From: an uncultured Clostridia bacterium | Lineage (GTDB): Bacteria > Bacillota > Clostridia > Christensenellales > Aristaeellaceae | Length of the DNA stretch: 64,000 nucleotides | NCBI GenBank assembly: GCA_934647165.1 | Contig: CAKUFA010000001.1 | Location: forward strand, 62,001-126,000 | Direction: 5' to 3' | Part shown: piece by piece, positions 38,721 through 47,452 of the stretch | How the letters are laid out: each line of letters starts with the position of its first letter | Position numbering within the stretch: position 1 is the stretch's first letter | Translations under genes and position numbers: made by a program | Notes under the pieces: generated by a model | What the model saw: only the letters and a program-made list of their open reading frames with translations | Database searches by the model: none | Told to the model about the DNA's origin: nothing

Positions 38721-38753
38721 AAAAAAGCACCTTGCGTGTGCAGGGGTGCTTTT
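38721..38753 (-). terminator. Terminator of the prophage head-gene remnant
   Basis: On the minus strand AAAAGCACC pairs with GGTGCTTTT, followed by TTTT. It overlaps the end of the small phage gene. Confidence 0.7.
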
Positions 38754-38950
38754 CACCTGACTTCTTCAATTTCCCTAATTTCTTCAGGCCGGAACTCAAT
38801 CAGCTCCCCATCAATGGAGCGAATGACAATGCTTTCACCTTCTGGGACGTTATCTTCGGGAAATATATAGTCAATCACTGTACCTGCGAACTTTTTCTGT
38901 TCTTCGGTAGTAATCAAGACCTTTCTCCCGTAATATTTCCTGATATTCAT
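38753..38950 (-). CDS. Small phage-associated protein
   Basis: A 65-residue acidic protein (KVLITTEEQKKFAGTVIDYI, then EFRPEEIREIEEV). It looks like a small beta barrel of the LSM/SH3 sort, as in short proteins often encoded behind phage head genes. It starts four bases before the end of the head-protein gene (overlap ATGA), so the two are translationally coupled. No known function. Confidence 0.6.
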   Translation of the reverse strand: MNIRKYYGRKVLITTEEQKKFAGTVIDYIFPEDNVPEGESIVIRSIDGELIEFRPEEIREIEEVR

Positions 38951-39740
38951 TGCTCTTCACTCTCCTTTATCGGGTACATATGCGCACCTGTCTTGGAATA
39001 GACAATCATTCCCACATGCGATTCAGTTTCGTTTCCATCCATCGTAACCGCAGCCCCTATCAAGGAAGCATTCCTTACACGTTCCTTGTGAACCCAATTG
39101 CCCTTTCCATCAAGAACAGGCTCCCCAGTTCCATGCAATTCATCAATAACCTGTTGAACCTCTGCAACGGTTTCAGCGAGCATGTAGCTTCTTCCAGGTA
39201 TGTAACTTGTGCTGTTTCGCATGTGTCTGTTTTGCTTTGCAGCATTCACAGTTTTTGAAACTTCGCCAGAAGAAATTGCGTCAAGAACGGCAGATTTCTT
39301 CCCCTTTATTATACCACTTTTCCCAGTATTTTCAACGGTTTCAGCCGCTTTCAGGTACTTCTTTTCAAAGTCCTTAAAGCTGTCCGTTTTGTCAAGCCCG
39401 AAGAATTTTGCACGGTCTTTCAGCGTTTGCAGTTCCGATGCATCCAGTTCCCACCTGGCATGGGTCAGCGCCACGCAGCGGCAGTTGCAATCTTCGGCAG
39501 GGTCGCCGAAATCGCCGGGATACCGTGCCTTGCGCCCGCTGCTGCTCTCAAAGGGCTTGTCTGTCTCCCGAATCTGCCCGTCAAGCGCCCGGTGCGTTGG
39601 GCGGATGTCGCTGTCATGCATTGCGTCCCATTGTTTTACCACATCCGCGCCCGCCGCCTTGGCTTCCTGCCGTGCATCCTCCGAAGATGTTTCATAAATG
39701 CGGTGCGCTTCCGTCCTTGCAATGGTCTTTGCACGGGCAA
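38947..39740 (-). pseudogene. Truncated phage head morphogenesis protein with a polymorphic-toxin-50-like tail
   Basis: The minus strand encodes the end of an SPP1 gp7/Mu F-type minor head protein (ARTEAHRIYETSSEDARQEA, QWDAMHDSDIRPTHRALDGQ, GDFGDPAEDCNCRCVAL). After a linker (to about residue 130 from GTG 39642) comes a second domain: NRHMRNSTSYIPGRSYML, VIDELHGTGEPVLDGKGNW, IVYSKTGAHMYPIKE. This pattern resembles the bacterial toxin 50 domain of polymorphic toxins. The head domain lacks its first 200 or so residues; upstream of 39740 the family match ends. The 3' half is intact, including coupling to the following small gene. Confidence 0.7.
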
Positions 39741-39828
39741 GGGGCGCACCTTGAGAAAATGAATAAGCAGTATGCAGTATTGGCCTGATTATTCATTTTC
39801 AAAGGCCAGAAGTATGCCGGGAAGTTCC

Positions 39829-39993
39829 GAAAAAATCGCCTGAAAGCCCTTATATATCAACGGTTTTCGAGATAGTGAGTTGCACCAAAAGTTGAACTTT
39901 TATATTTATGCATCCACAAATTCCAGCCAAACACCCTCATTCCAAACAAAAGAAAAAGCCCGAAAGTCCTTATAAATCAAGGCTTTCGGGCAA
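39829..39993. repeat. Imperfect direct repeat next to tRNA-Val
   Basis: A segment at about 39829-39880 (GAAAAAATCGCCTGAAAGCC, CTTATATATCAACGGTTTTC) matches 39952-39996 (GAAAAAGCCCGAAAGTCCTT, ATAAATCAAGGCTTTCGGGC) at roughly three of four bases. The right copy contains the tRNA-Val terminator. Together they may be the scar of an integration at the tRNA. No gene in 39745-39993. Confidence 0.4.
39956..39991 (-). terminator. Terminator of tRNA-Val
   Basis: GCCCGAAAGTCCTT pairs with AAGGCTTTCGGGC around an AT-rich loop, then the minus strand has TTTTTC. It starts three bases from the tRNA. Confidence 0.75.
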
Positions 39994-40070
39994 TGGTGGG
40001 ATTAGGAGGGCTCGAACCTCTGACCTCCACGATGTCAACGTGGCGCTCTAACCAACTGAGCTATAATCCC
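39994..40070 (-). tRNA. tRNA-Val (anticodon GAC)
   Basis: A complete 77-base cloverleaf on the minus strand. The acceptor GGGATTA pairs with TAATCCC; the D arm is AGCTCAGTTGGTTAGAGC; the anticodon stem CCACG/CGTGG holds loop TTGACAT, anticodon GAC; the T arm is AGAGGTTCGAGCCCTCC-like. CCA is encoded. Confidence 0.96.
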
Positions 40071-40163
40071 ATGCGGTTAACACAATGATTATAGCACAGC
40101 TTTTTTGTAAATGCAAGCCCTATTTCAATGGAAAATCTGTGTGAATGAAGTTTTTAGCGAGAA

Positions 40164-41150
40164 TTACTGGGTTAATTCTTCTACAAAACGCATATTGACC
40201 AGCGCGTGGTAATCCCATGGCTCATCATACAGGCCGGAAGCGGACAAAACGGTCATGGTCATGCGTACTGCGTCCTCGGAGATATAACCGTCCGGTGACC
40301 AGAGATGGTCATCCCAGGCACGCTTGAGCGCTGCGGCGCGCCCTTCCGCTGTCAGGGTGGGAAACTCTGCTTCAAGCACACGTGCGGCAAGGTCATGGTC
40401 ATCTGCCACGGCATGGAGGCCGCGCAGCATGGCACGCACAAAGGCACGGCAGGTATCCGACTGATGCTCAATGGTGGATTGCTTAACGCTGAGCACAGAG
40501 TAGGCGTAGGGACCAAGGTCAGGAAAGGCAACGAAAGGCTCCTCCCACACGTTGGCGGCAATCCCTTCACTGATTTGTGGTTCGCCGCCGTTGCCAATGT
40601 CGCCCTGCCCATGCTGAAGCATGGCGGTCACGGTGGCGGCGTCGGCGTTTTCAATCAGCTGCACGTCTTGATCCGGATCAAGCCCAACCTGCCGGAGCAG
40701 ATAGCGTGTGAGGAGGTTGGGAGAGCCGCCAAAGCGTCCCGCAATGATCCGTTTGCCTTGCAGGAAGGCTGCCATGTCCGCATCAGCCGAGGAAGCTGGG
40801 GATAAGCCCTTGGCAGCAAAAAGGTATACGTTGGCACGGTCAACGCAGTTGACGATGGAAACCAGTGGATCCGCATTGCCGCGGTTTGCGAGGGCAGTGG
40901 AGTCAACGCCGCCGATGACGGCGAAGGCGTCGCCGGAAACGACGGCTGTCACATGTGCGCCGCCGGTAGCCTGCACTACATTGACCTCCAGCCCTTCATC
41001 GGCAAAGTAGCCTTCATGGATGGCAACATACAGGGGCAGATAGCCGATGAGGTGCACGGGCTCCGAAACCGTGAGGGACTGTGCGCAGGCTGCGGAAGCA
41101 GCCAGGCAAAAACTCAACAGGAGGGATAGGATGACAAAAAGTCGCTTCAT
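40164..41150 (-). CDS. ABC transporter substrate-binding protein (NMT1/SsuA-like), orphan
   Basis: A 328-residue periplasmic-binding-protein-like protein with a signal peptide (LFVILSLLLSFCLAASAACA). HLIGYLPLYVAIHEGYFADE (about 34-53) and VVQATGGAHVTAVVSGDA near 59 are the hallmarks of the NMT1/THI5/SsuA group, which bind pyrimidine precursors, sulfonates, nitrate or riboflavin precursors. No lipobox is obvious, unusual for a Gram-positive binding protein. ATG at 41148-41150 follows AAGGAAGG by eight bases. No matching permease or ATPase gene is near; the ABC genes at 41351 are exporters. Ligand unknown. Confidence 0.83.
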   Translation of the reverse strand: MKRLFVILSLLLSFCLAASAACAQSLTVSEPVHLIGYLPLYVAIHEGYFADEGLEVNVVQATGGAHVTAVVSGDAFAVIGGVDSTALANRGNADPLVSIVNCVDRANVYLFAAKGLSPASSADADMAAFLQGKRIIAGRFGGSPNLLTRYLLRQVGLDPDQDVQLIENADAATVTAMLQHGQGDIGNGGEPQISEGIAANVWEEPFVAFPDLGPYAYSVLSVKQSTIEHQSDTCRAFVRAMLRGLHAVADDHDLAARVLEAEFPTLTAEGRAAALKRAWDDHLWSPDGYISEDAVRMTMTVLSASGLYDEPWDYHALVNMRFVEELTQ

Positions 41151-41350
41151 GGGCAAAACCTTCCTTTCTCAGGCGGGATATGAAGCAGTCTATGCCCGAA
41201 AATGAAAAAAAGACTTAATTTCACCAGAAAAAAGTGTTTTTTTGGGCTTCCCAAATGGCCCTAAATGGTCTACAATAACTGCGTATAGCGGCCTGTCTGC
41301 CCGCAAAAAATCGTTTATTTCCACAACGAGGAAGGGTTCGGAGGTAGTTC

Positions 41351-43093
41351 ATGCATCAAATCAAATGGCTGTGGGGCTGCGCGTCCGAAAAGTCGCACAA
41401 GCGCATTCTCCTGGCACTCACCATCTCCGCAGTGACCAGTCTGGTGTTGCTGGTCAATCCGACACTGACGGCCAGGCTGGTGGACGAAGTCATTGTGGCG
41501 CAAAATCCGGAACCGCTGCTGGGACTGCTGGCTATCATGCTGGTGGTCAAGCTGGCGCGGGAAGGGCTGCGCTATCTGATGATTGTTCAGCTGGAAACCG
41601 CATCCCAGGACACGGTGTTCACCCTTAGAAGAGAGCTGTTTACTCGTTTGCAGTATCAGGATACGCGCTTTTTTGACCGTAACCGAACGGGCGATCTGAT
41701 GACGCGTATGTCTGCCGATTTGGACTGGTGCCGCCATTTTATCTCCTACATGGACTATGTGATGGTGGATTCCGTGTTCATGTTCATCGGCGCGCTGACG
41801 CTGTTTTTCTGCGTGAGCTGGAAGCTGACGTTGAGCCTTGTAGTGGTGACGCCGATTCTGATGCTTATCACCAAGCTGTATTCCGGACAGGTGCGGCCGC
41901 TTTTCATGGCCATGCGTGAACGGCTGAGCGAAATGAATACCGCGGCGCAGGAAAATATTGCGGGCAACCGCGTGGTGAAAGCCTTTGCGCGGGAAGCATT
42001 TGAGGAAGAAACCTTCGGCGAGCGCAACGACGCTTTTCGTGATGCGCAGCTGGCCATCAACAAAAAATGGCTGAGTTTCTATCCGATGATTGAATTCCTG
42101 GCCAACGCCATGACGCTGATTACGGTGTTTCTTGGCGGCTATTTCATCATTGTGGGGGAAATTACGCCAGGTGAATTGACCATTTTTACGCAGCTGAGCT
42201 GGGCGCTGTCCAACCCCATGCGCCAGCTGGGCAATATGATTAACGATGTGCAGCGCTTTAACACCTGCGCAACCAAGGTCATGGAGCTGTATTATAAAAA
42301 GCCGGATATCAAGGATCGCAAGGACGCTGTGCACCATGAAAAAATGGCGGGCAGCGTGCGCTTCGATCACGTGTCCTTCGCTTTTGACCGTCAGCAGATT
42401 TTGGAGGATGTATCCTTCGACTTGCCAGCAGGCGGTACGCTTGCAATTATGGGTCCTACAGGGTCAGGTAAGACAACGCTTATCAATTTGCTGGCGCGCT
42501 GCTATGATGTGACAGGCGGCAAAATTGAGGTGGACGGCTGCGATGTACGCGCATGGCGCAAGCAGGAGCTGCGCAAGGGGCTTGGCGTAGCCACGCAGGA
42601 TGTGTTCCTGTTTTCGGATACGGTGGATGGGAACATTGCCTTCGGTAACCCGGAAGTGACGGAGGAAGAAGTGCATGAGTTTGCACGCATCGCTGCGGCG
42701 GACGAGTTTGTGCAGAAACTTTCTGACGGTTACAATACGCTGATTGGCGAACGCGGCGTTGGTCTATCCGGCGGTCAAAAGCAGCGCATTGCTCTGGCGC
42801 GCGCGCTGGCCATGGAGCCAAGCATCCTCATCATGGACGACACGACCTCTGCTCTGGACAGCGAAACCGAGCAGTATATCCAGCAGCAGCTGCGGCATTT
42901 GCCTTATGAATGCACGAAGATCATTATCGGCCAGCGCATCAGTGCGGTGAAAGATGCGGATGAAATCCTGATCCTTGAACATGGACGCATCACCGAGCGC
43001 GGAACCCATGAAGAGCTGCTGAAAAAGCATGGCTACTATTGGCAGACATACTGCCTGCAAAATGACTTGCCGGTACAGGGAGGTGAGGGCTGA
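41351..43093 (+). CDS. ABC exporter half-transporter with degenerate Walker B
   Basis: A 580-residue type IV (multidrug-type) half-transporter. Six membrane helices occupy about residues 15-310. The ATPase domain has Walker A GPTGSGKTTLINLL near 364, signature LSGGQKQRIALARAL near 469 and Walker B ILIMDDTTSALD near 488. The second Asp replaces the catalytic Glu, as in the degenerate half of heterodimeric exporters such as TM287/288 and BmrCD. GGAGGT precedes ATG 41351. Its stop overlaps the start of the partner gene by one base. Export of drugs, lipids or peptides is possible; the substrate is not readable. Confidence 0.9.
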   Translation: MHQIKWLWGCASEKSHKRILLALTISAVTSLVLLVNPTLTARLVDEVIVAQNPEPLLGLLAIMLVVKLAREGLRYLMIVQLETASQDTVFTLRRELFTRLQYQDTRFFDRNRTGDLMTRMSADLDWCRHFISYMDYVMVDSVFMFIGALTLFFCVSWKLTLSLVVVTPILMLITKLYSGQVRPLFMAMRERLSEMNTAAQENIAGNRVVKAFAREAFEEETFGERNDAFRDAQLAINKKWLSFYPMIEFLANAMTLITVFLGGYFIIVGEITPGELTIFTQLSWALSNPMRQLGNMINDVQRFNTCATKVMELYYKKPDIKDRKDAVHHEKMAGSVRFDHVSFAFDRQQILEDVSFDLPAGGTLAIMGPTGSGKTTLINLLARCYDVTGGKIEVDGCDVRAWRKQELRKGLGVATQDVFLFSDTVDGNIAFGNPEVTEEEVHEFARIAAADEFVQKLSDGYNTLIGERGVGLSGGQKQRIALARALAMEPSILIMDDTTSALDSETEQYIQQQLRHLPYECTKIIIGQRISAVKDADEILILEHGRITERGTHEELLKKHGYYWQTYCLQNDLPVQGGEG

Positions 43094-44880
43094 TGGCACG
43101 CAACCGTTTTGACCAGGATGAAACCCTTGAGTCCCCGTTTGACTGGAAACACCTTAAGCGCGCAGCAGGCTATATCGGGCGGCACAAAGTGCAGATGATT
43201 CTGGCACTGACCCTTTCGATTCTCGCTTCCATTGCCACGCTGTATACGCCGCGCATCATGGAATGGGTGCTGGATGTGGCTGTGCCCAACAAAGACGTGC
43301 AGGGACTCATCCATTGGGCAATCATTTTTTCAGTGCTGATTCTGGTGAGCATTCTCTTCACGCTTATTCGCAGCCGTATCATGGCGCATGTCAGCCAGGA
43401 AATTATTTACGACATTCGCAAGGATTTGTTCCACCACCTGCAAAAGCTTCCTTTCAGCTATTATGACAGCCGGCCGGCCGGTAAAATCCTTGTGCGTGTT
43501 ATCAATTACGTCAACTCCGTCAGTGACATTTTGTCCAACGGCATCATCAACAGCATTCTGGAGATTATCAATATTGCGGTGATCGTTGTATTCATGTTTA
43601 CCATGAACGCAACGCTGGCCACGGTGATTATTGCCGGGCTGCCTATCTTTGTGACGATCGTGATGCTTTTAAAACCGAGGCAGCGCAAAGCCTGGCAGAT
43701 GCAGAGCAACAAAAACAGCAACTACAACGCCTATCTTGCTGAATCTATTGACGGCGCGCGGCTGAGCCAGCTGTTTGCACGGCAGGAAGAAAATATCTCC
43801 ATTATGACCCGGTTGGCTGAAGCATGCCGCAAGGCATGGATGCGCGCCATCTATGTGTCCAACGCCGTGTGGCTTTCCTCCGAAACCCTGACGCAGATTG
43901 TGTTCACCTTCCTGTACGTGGCGGGTGTGTACTGGATGGGTGGCGAGATAGTATCCTTCGGCGTGATTCTGGCCATGGGTACCTATGTGAGCCGCTTCTG
44001 GCAGCCCATCACCAATCTTGCGAACATTTACAACTCCTTTGTGAACAACATCGCTTATCTGGAGCGAATTTTTGAAACCATAGACGAGCCGGTGGAAGTG
44101 GCGGACGCCATTGACGCAACGCCGCTCAAAGCCATCACCGGTGCGGTGGACTTTGACCATGTGACCTTCGGCTACGAAGAAGGACAGACCGTGCTGGAAG
44201 ACATCAACCTGCATGTAAAGGCTGGCGAACGCATTGCACTGGTTGGACCAACAGGCGCAGGCAAATCCACGGTGGTCAACCTGCTGTGCCGTTTCTACAA
44301 TCTGCGGGGTGGCAAAATAAGCCTGCACTGCGAGGATGGCACAGTGGAGGATATTTCACAGGTTACGCTGGAATCGCTCCGAACGCAGCTCGGCATCATG
44401 CTGCAGGACAGCTTCATTTTCAGCGGAACAATCATGAGCAATATCCGCTATGGCCGGTTGGATGCAACGGATGAAGAGGTTGTTCGGGCGGCGAAGGCCG
44501 TTCGGGCTCATGACTTCATTGAGCAGATGCCCCAGCACTATGATACCCGGGTAAACGAGCGCGGCAGCGGACTCAGTCAGGGACAAAAGCAGCTGATTGC
44601 CTTTGCACGCACGCTTTTGTCCGATCCGAAGATTCTGATCTTGGATGAGGCGACATCCTCGATTGATACGCAAACGGAGAGATTGTTGCAGCAGGGAATC
44701 GAAGTGCTGCTGCAGGGGCGGACAAGCTTCATCATTGCGCACCGGCTGTCTACCATCCGCAGCTGTGACCGCATCCTGTATATCGGCAATCACGGCATCT
44801 TGGAACAAGGCAATCATGAGGAGCTTATGGCACGCCGCGGCTATTACTATGATTTGTATACGGCGCAAACGAAGATGTAA
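43093..44880 (+). CDS. ABC exporter half-transporter, partner subunit
   Basis: A 595-residue half-transporter with the same domain order. Walker A is GPTGAGKSTVVNLL near 384, signature LSQGQKQLIAFARTL near 493 and Walker B ILILDEATSSID near 513, with an intact catalytic Glu. The signature LSQGQ departs from LSGGQ, again the usual asymmetry of heterodimers. The N-terminus (DETLESPFDWKHLKRAAGYI) is cytoplasmic. It begins at ATG 43093 overlapping the upstream TGA (TGATG), so subunits are made in equal amounts. A strong terminator follows. Confidence 0.9.
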   Translation: MARNRFDQDETLESPFDWKHLKRAAGYIGRHKVQMILALTLSILASIATLYTPRIMEWVLDVAVPNKDVQGLIHWAIIFSVLILVSILFTLIRSRIMAHVSQEIIYDIRKDLFHHLQKLPFSYYDSRPAGKILVRVINYVNSVSDILSNGIINSILEIINIAVIVVFMFTMNATLATVIIAGLPIFVTIVMLLKPRQRKAWQMQSNKNSNYNAYLAESIDGARLSQLFARQEENISIMTRLAEACRKAWMRAIYVSNAVWLSSETLTQIVFTFLYVAGVYWMGGEIVSFGVILAMGTYVSRFWQPITNLANIYNSFVNNIAYLERIFETIDEPVEVADAIDATPLKAITGAVDFDHVTFGYEEGQTVLEDINLHVKAGERIALVGPTGAGKSTVVNLLCRFYNLRGGKISLHCEDGTVEDISQVTLESLRTQLGIMLQDSFIFSGTIMSNIRYGRLDATDEEVVRAAKAVRAHDFIEQMPQHYDTRVNERGSGLSQGQKQLIAFARTLLSDPKILILDEATSSIDTQTERLLQQGIEVLLQGRTSFIIAHRLSTIRSCDRILYIGNHGILEQGNHEELMARRGYYYDLYTAQTKM

Positions 44881-44890
44881 AGCAAGAATC

Positions 44891-44932
44891 AAAAAGCCGT
44901 TGATGGGAGCATGCCTCATCAACGGCTTTTTT
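44891..44932 (+). terminator. Terminator of the ABC exporter operon
   Basis: A 13-pair stem built on AAGCCGTTGATG / CATCAACGGCTT with a short GC-containing loop and six T. It may also serve the convergent MATE gene. Confidence 0.85.
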
Positions 44933-44991
44933 CTGTGATGGAAACGGAATTTGCAAAGTCAGGAGAACGGGATTGTGCTGGCAGACAAACA

Positions 44992-46329
44992 TCAGGCAAT
45001 ATCAAGCTGCGGGTGCTGCAAATGCCAGCGTTGGTAGAGCAGCACGGCAATGATTGCACCGACAATCCAGCCCACGGGCCACGCCAGCCACACACCTGTG
45101 ATTCCCCAAATGCCGGAGAAAATCCAGGCCAGCACCACACGCAGCACCAGGTCAGACATGGTGGAGATCATAAATGCACCCATCTGCTGCGCACCGCGGA
45201 GAATGCCGTCGAAAATGAGCTTGATGGAAATGACCACATAGAACGGTGTAACAATGCGCAGGAACAGGATGCCAACCTGTGTGGCGGCAGCATCGCCATC
45301 GGTGATGAACAGGCCGATGAGTTGGCTGCTGAGCAGCTGGTATACTGCGGTGAAAGCCAATGCAAAGCAGCCGCCGAGCAGCATGCCCCAGCGGGAGCCG
45401 GCGTGCACTCGGTTGTGCATGCCGCCGCCGATGTTCTGCGCAGCATAGTTGCTCAGGCCGTTGCCGATGGCGGTGATGGAAGTGATGGTCATGTTGTTGA
45501 GCTTGACAGCGGCTGCGTAACCGCCCATGGCTGCCGTGCCGAAGGTATTGATAATACTCTGGATGATGATGTTGCCGACAGAGATGAAGCTCTGCTGCAG
45601 TGCACTGGGGATGGCCACATGGAGAATTTTGCGCAGGATGGGGAAGGAGAAGGCACGGCTGTCGCCATCATGCTTGAGCGTGTGCACTTTGCGCAGCACT
45701 GCAACAAGCGCTGCGATACCGCTCAGGCTCTGACAAAGGAAGGTTGCCCATGCAACACCTGCAACGCCCATGTGGAAGGTTTTGACGAAGAGAATGTCCA
45801 CAAAAATGTTGCTCACCGAGGAAACGGCAAGGAACCAAAAGGGCGTTTGGGAATCGCCCAGCGCAGAGAAAATACCGGTGGAAACATTGTACAAAAGCAG
45901 GAACACGTATCCCAGCAGGTAGATGTCCAAATACAGCTTGGAATCGTCAAACACTTCGGCAGGCGTGTTAATCAGCTGCAAAAGCCACGGCGATATCAGC
46001 ACGCCAACGGCGGTGAGCACCAGCGCGAAAACGGTGGAAAAGATGACGGCTGTGTGCACGCAGGTGCGCACATCACCATTGCGCTTCTGCCCATAGAAAT
46101 CCGCCGTGATGACGGATGCGCCGATGTTGCAGCCCATGGCCAGGGCAATGTAAATCAATGTGATTTCATACGAATTGCCAACGGCCGCCAATGCGCTTGT
46201 GCCGATGTAGCGCCCGGCTACAAAGCTGTCGGCAATGTTATACAGCTGCTGGAAAATGATGGAGCCGAAAAGCGGCAGCGTGTAGCTCAAAAGCACTTTG
46301 CCCGGGTGTCCTGTCGTTAAATCCTTCAT
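44992..46329 (-). CDS. MATE-family efflux transporter
   Basis: A 445-residue membrane protein with about 12 hydrophobic segments. The N-terminus PLFGSIIFQQLYNIADSFVA, then GRYIGTSALAAVGNSYE is typical of the DinF/NorM-like MatE family. These exchange sodium ions or protons for cationic drugs or metabolites. The start has GGAGG eight bases upstream. It is divergent to a LysR gene, with a shared 118-base region carrying overlapping promoters and an inverted repeat, so control by that regulator is likely. Substrate unknown. Confidence 0.92.
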   Translation of the reverse strand: MKDLTTGHPGKVLLSYTLPLFGSIIFQQLYNIADSFVAGRYIGTSALAAVGNSYEITLIYIALAMGCNIGASVITADFYGQKRNGDVRTCVHTAVIFSTVFALVLTAVGVLISPWLLQLINTPAEVFDDSKLYLDIYLLGYVFLLLYNVSTGIFSALGDSQTPFWFLAVSSVSNIFVDILFVKTFHMGVAGVAWATFLCQSLSGIAALVAVLRKVHTLKHDGDSRAFSFPILRKILHVAIPSALQQSFISVGNIIIQSIINTFGTAAMGGYAAAVKLNNMTITSITAIGNGLSNYAAQNIGGGMHNRVHAGSRWGMLLGGCFALAFTAVYQLLSSQLIGLFITDGDAAATQVGILFLRIVTPFYVVISIKLIFDGILRGAQQMGAFMISTMSDLVLRVVLAWIFSGIWGITGVWLAWPVGWIVGAIIAVLLYQRWHLQHPQLDIA

Positions 46330-46365
46330 GTGAAAGAGCCTCCCTCTTTTTGTCGCACGAGGTGC

Positions 46366-46394
46366 ATTCTAACGTTGACAAAGATGAATGTAAA
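46366..46394 (-). promoter_or_regulatory. MATE gene promoter
   Basis: Minus-strand TTTACA (46389-46394) and TAGAAT (46366-46371), spacer 17. The likely LysR site lies just upstream of its -35. Confidence 0.5.
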
Positions 46395-46413
46395 ATATAT
46401 CATTACTATGATA
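46375..46413 (+). promoter_or_regulatory. LysR gene promoter with an overlapping inverted-repeat operator
   Basis: TTGACA (46375-46380) and TATCAT (46398-46403) are 17 bases apart. TATCAT-TACT-ATGATA (46398-46413) is a perfect inverted repeat with the T-N11-A layout of LysR boxes. It overlaps the -10 of the regulator gene (autorepression) and sits upstream of the MATE promoter (activation). Confidence 0.6.
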
Positions 46414-46447
46414 CTGATAACCGTTGGATATAAATGGAGGGATTGGG

Positions 46448-47338
46448 ATGGAATTGAGCCAGTTGAGGTATTTCATGGCGGTGGCACAGCTGGAGCACAT
46501 GACCAGAGCGGCGGAACAGCTGCACATTGCGCAGCCTGCGCTGACCAAAGCCATCCGTAAATTGGAAGGAGAACTGGGCTATGCCCTGGTCGCACGCAAG
46601 GGGCGCAACATTGTGCTGACGCCGGCGGGGCACGCGCTGCGGACTCTGCTGGCAGAGCCGCTGGATCTGCTGGACGCAATACCGGACAAGCTGCGGCGCG
46701 TGGCTGAGCAGGAGGATCACACCATTCGGTTGAAGGTGTTGGCAGCATCCACAGTGGTGACGGCGTGCGTGATCCGCTATCGCAAAGCGCACCCGGAGTG
46801 CCAGTTTGACCTGATGCTGGGTGAAAGCGGAGCGGGCGCGGACGTGGTTGTGGATACCTGCGATTTGCGGGATCGTGTGCATCAGGGGCACATATTCGAC
46901 GAGCGGGTGATGCTGGCTGTGCCGCGTGAATCACCCCTTGCGCGGCTGGAAAGCGTGCATTTGGCCAAGGCTCGCGAGGAAACATTCATCACCTTGGCGG
47001 GCAACCGAAAATTCAGTGATCTGTGCGCGCTGTGGTGTCGCCAGGCTGGCTTTACGCCCATCAGGAGCTATGAGGGGGATAGCCCCGCAACTATCCGCAA
47101 CCTGATTGCACTGGGATGCGGCGTGGGCTTCTGGCCGGAAAAAACCTGGGGTGACGCGGGAGAAGGCATTGTGACATTGCCGGTGCTCTATCCAAGCTGC
47201 GGGCGGCATCTGGTCATCAGCCATGTGGCTGATACAATACCGAACCAGGTCACACAGGCTTTTGTGGACACGCTCGTGCAGGACATGCACGAAATGCTGA
47301 GCGGCAAATGTGCGAAGCTTTTGTATGATAATGCATGA
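46448..47338 (+). CDS. LysR-family transcriptional regulator
   Basis: A 296-residue LysR protein. The DNA-binding helix-turn-helix is at residues 1-60 (MELSQLRYFMAVAQLEHMTR, AAEQLHIAQPALTKAIRKLE). The remainder is the periplasmic-binding-like effector domain (DHTIRLKVLAASTVVTACVI, GVGFWPEKTWGDAGEGIVTL). GGAGGG precedes ATG 46448, nine residues into the open frame. It is divergent to the MATE pump gene and probably regulates it. It also lies 114 bases upstream of the arabinofuranosidase gene, which has its own promoter. The effector is unknown. Confidence 0.9.
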   Translation: MELSQLRYFMAVAQLEHMTRAAEQLHIAQPALTKAIRKLEGELGYALVARKGRNIVLTPAGHALRTLLAEPLDLLDAIPDKLRRVAEQEDHTIRLKVLAASTVVTACVIRYRKAHPECQFDLMLGESGAGADVVVDTCDLRDRVHQGHIFDERVMLAVPRESPLARLESVHLAKAREETFITLAGNRKFSDLCALWCRQAGFTPIRSYEGDSPATIRNLIALGCGVGFWPEKTWGDAGEGIVTLPVLYPSCGRHLVISHVADTIPNQVTQAFVDTLVQDMHEMLSGKCAKLLYDNA

Positions 47339-47381
47339 TGGGAAAGGGCAGAGTTGCTCAAAAACATGTTTCATTTGGTGA

Positions 47382-47410
47382 TTGACAAGACATGTGCAAC
47401 ATGATACGCT
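47382..47410 (+). promoter_or_regulatory. Possible promoter and operator of the arabinofuranosidase gene
   Basis: TTGACA (47382-47387) is perfect, and 17 bases on lies TACGCT (47405-47410), a weak -10; TATAAA at 47410 is too far away. The spacer holds a perfect inverted repeat, CATGT-GCA-ACATG (47391-47403), and a related AACATGTT palindrome lies 20 bases upstream. A repressor acting here is plausible. Confidence 0.45.
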
Positions 47411-47452
47411 ATAAATAGCTGATCGAAAATGCTGCAAAAGGGGGAATTTTCC

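Noticed and set aside
41239..41251. TTGGG-CTT-CCCAA palindrome as the ABC exporter operator
   Set aside because: Short, and no promoter could be aligned with it confidently.
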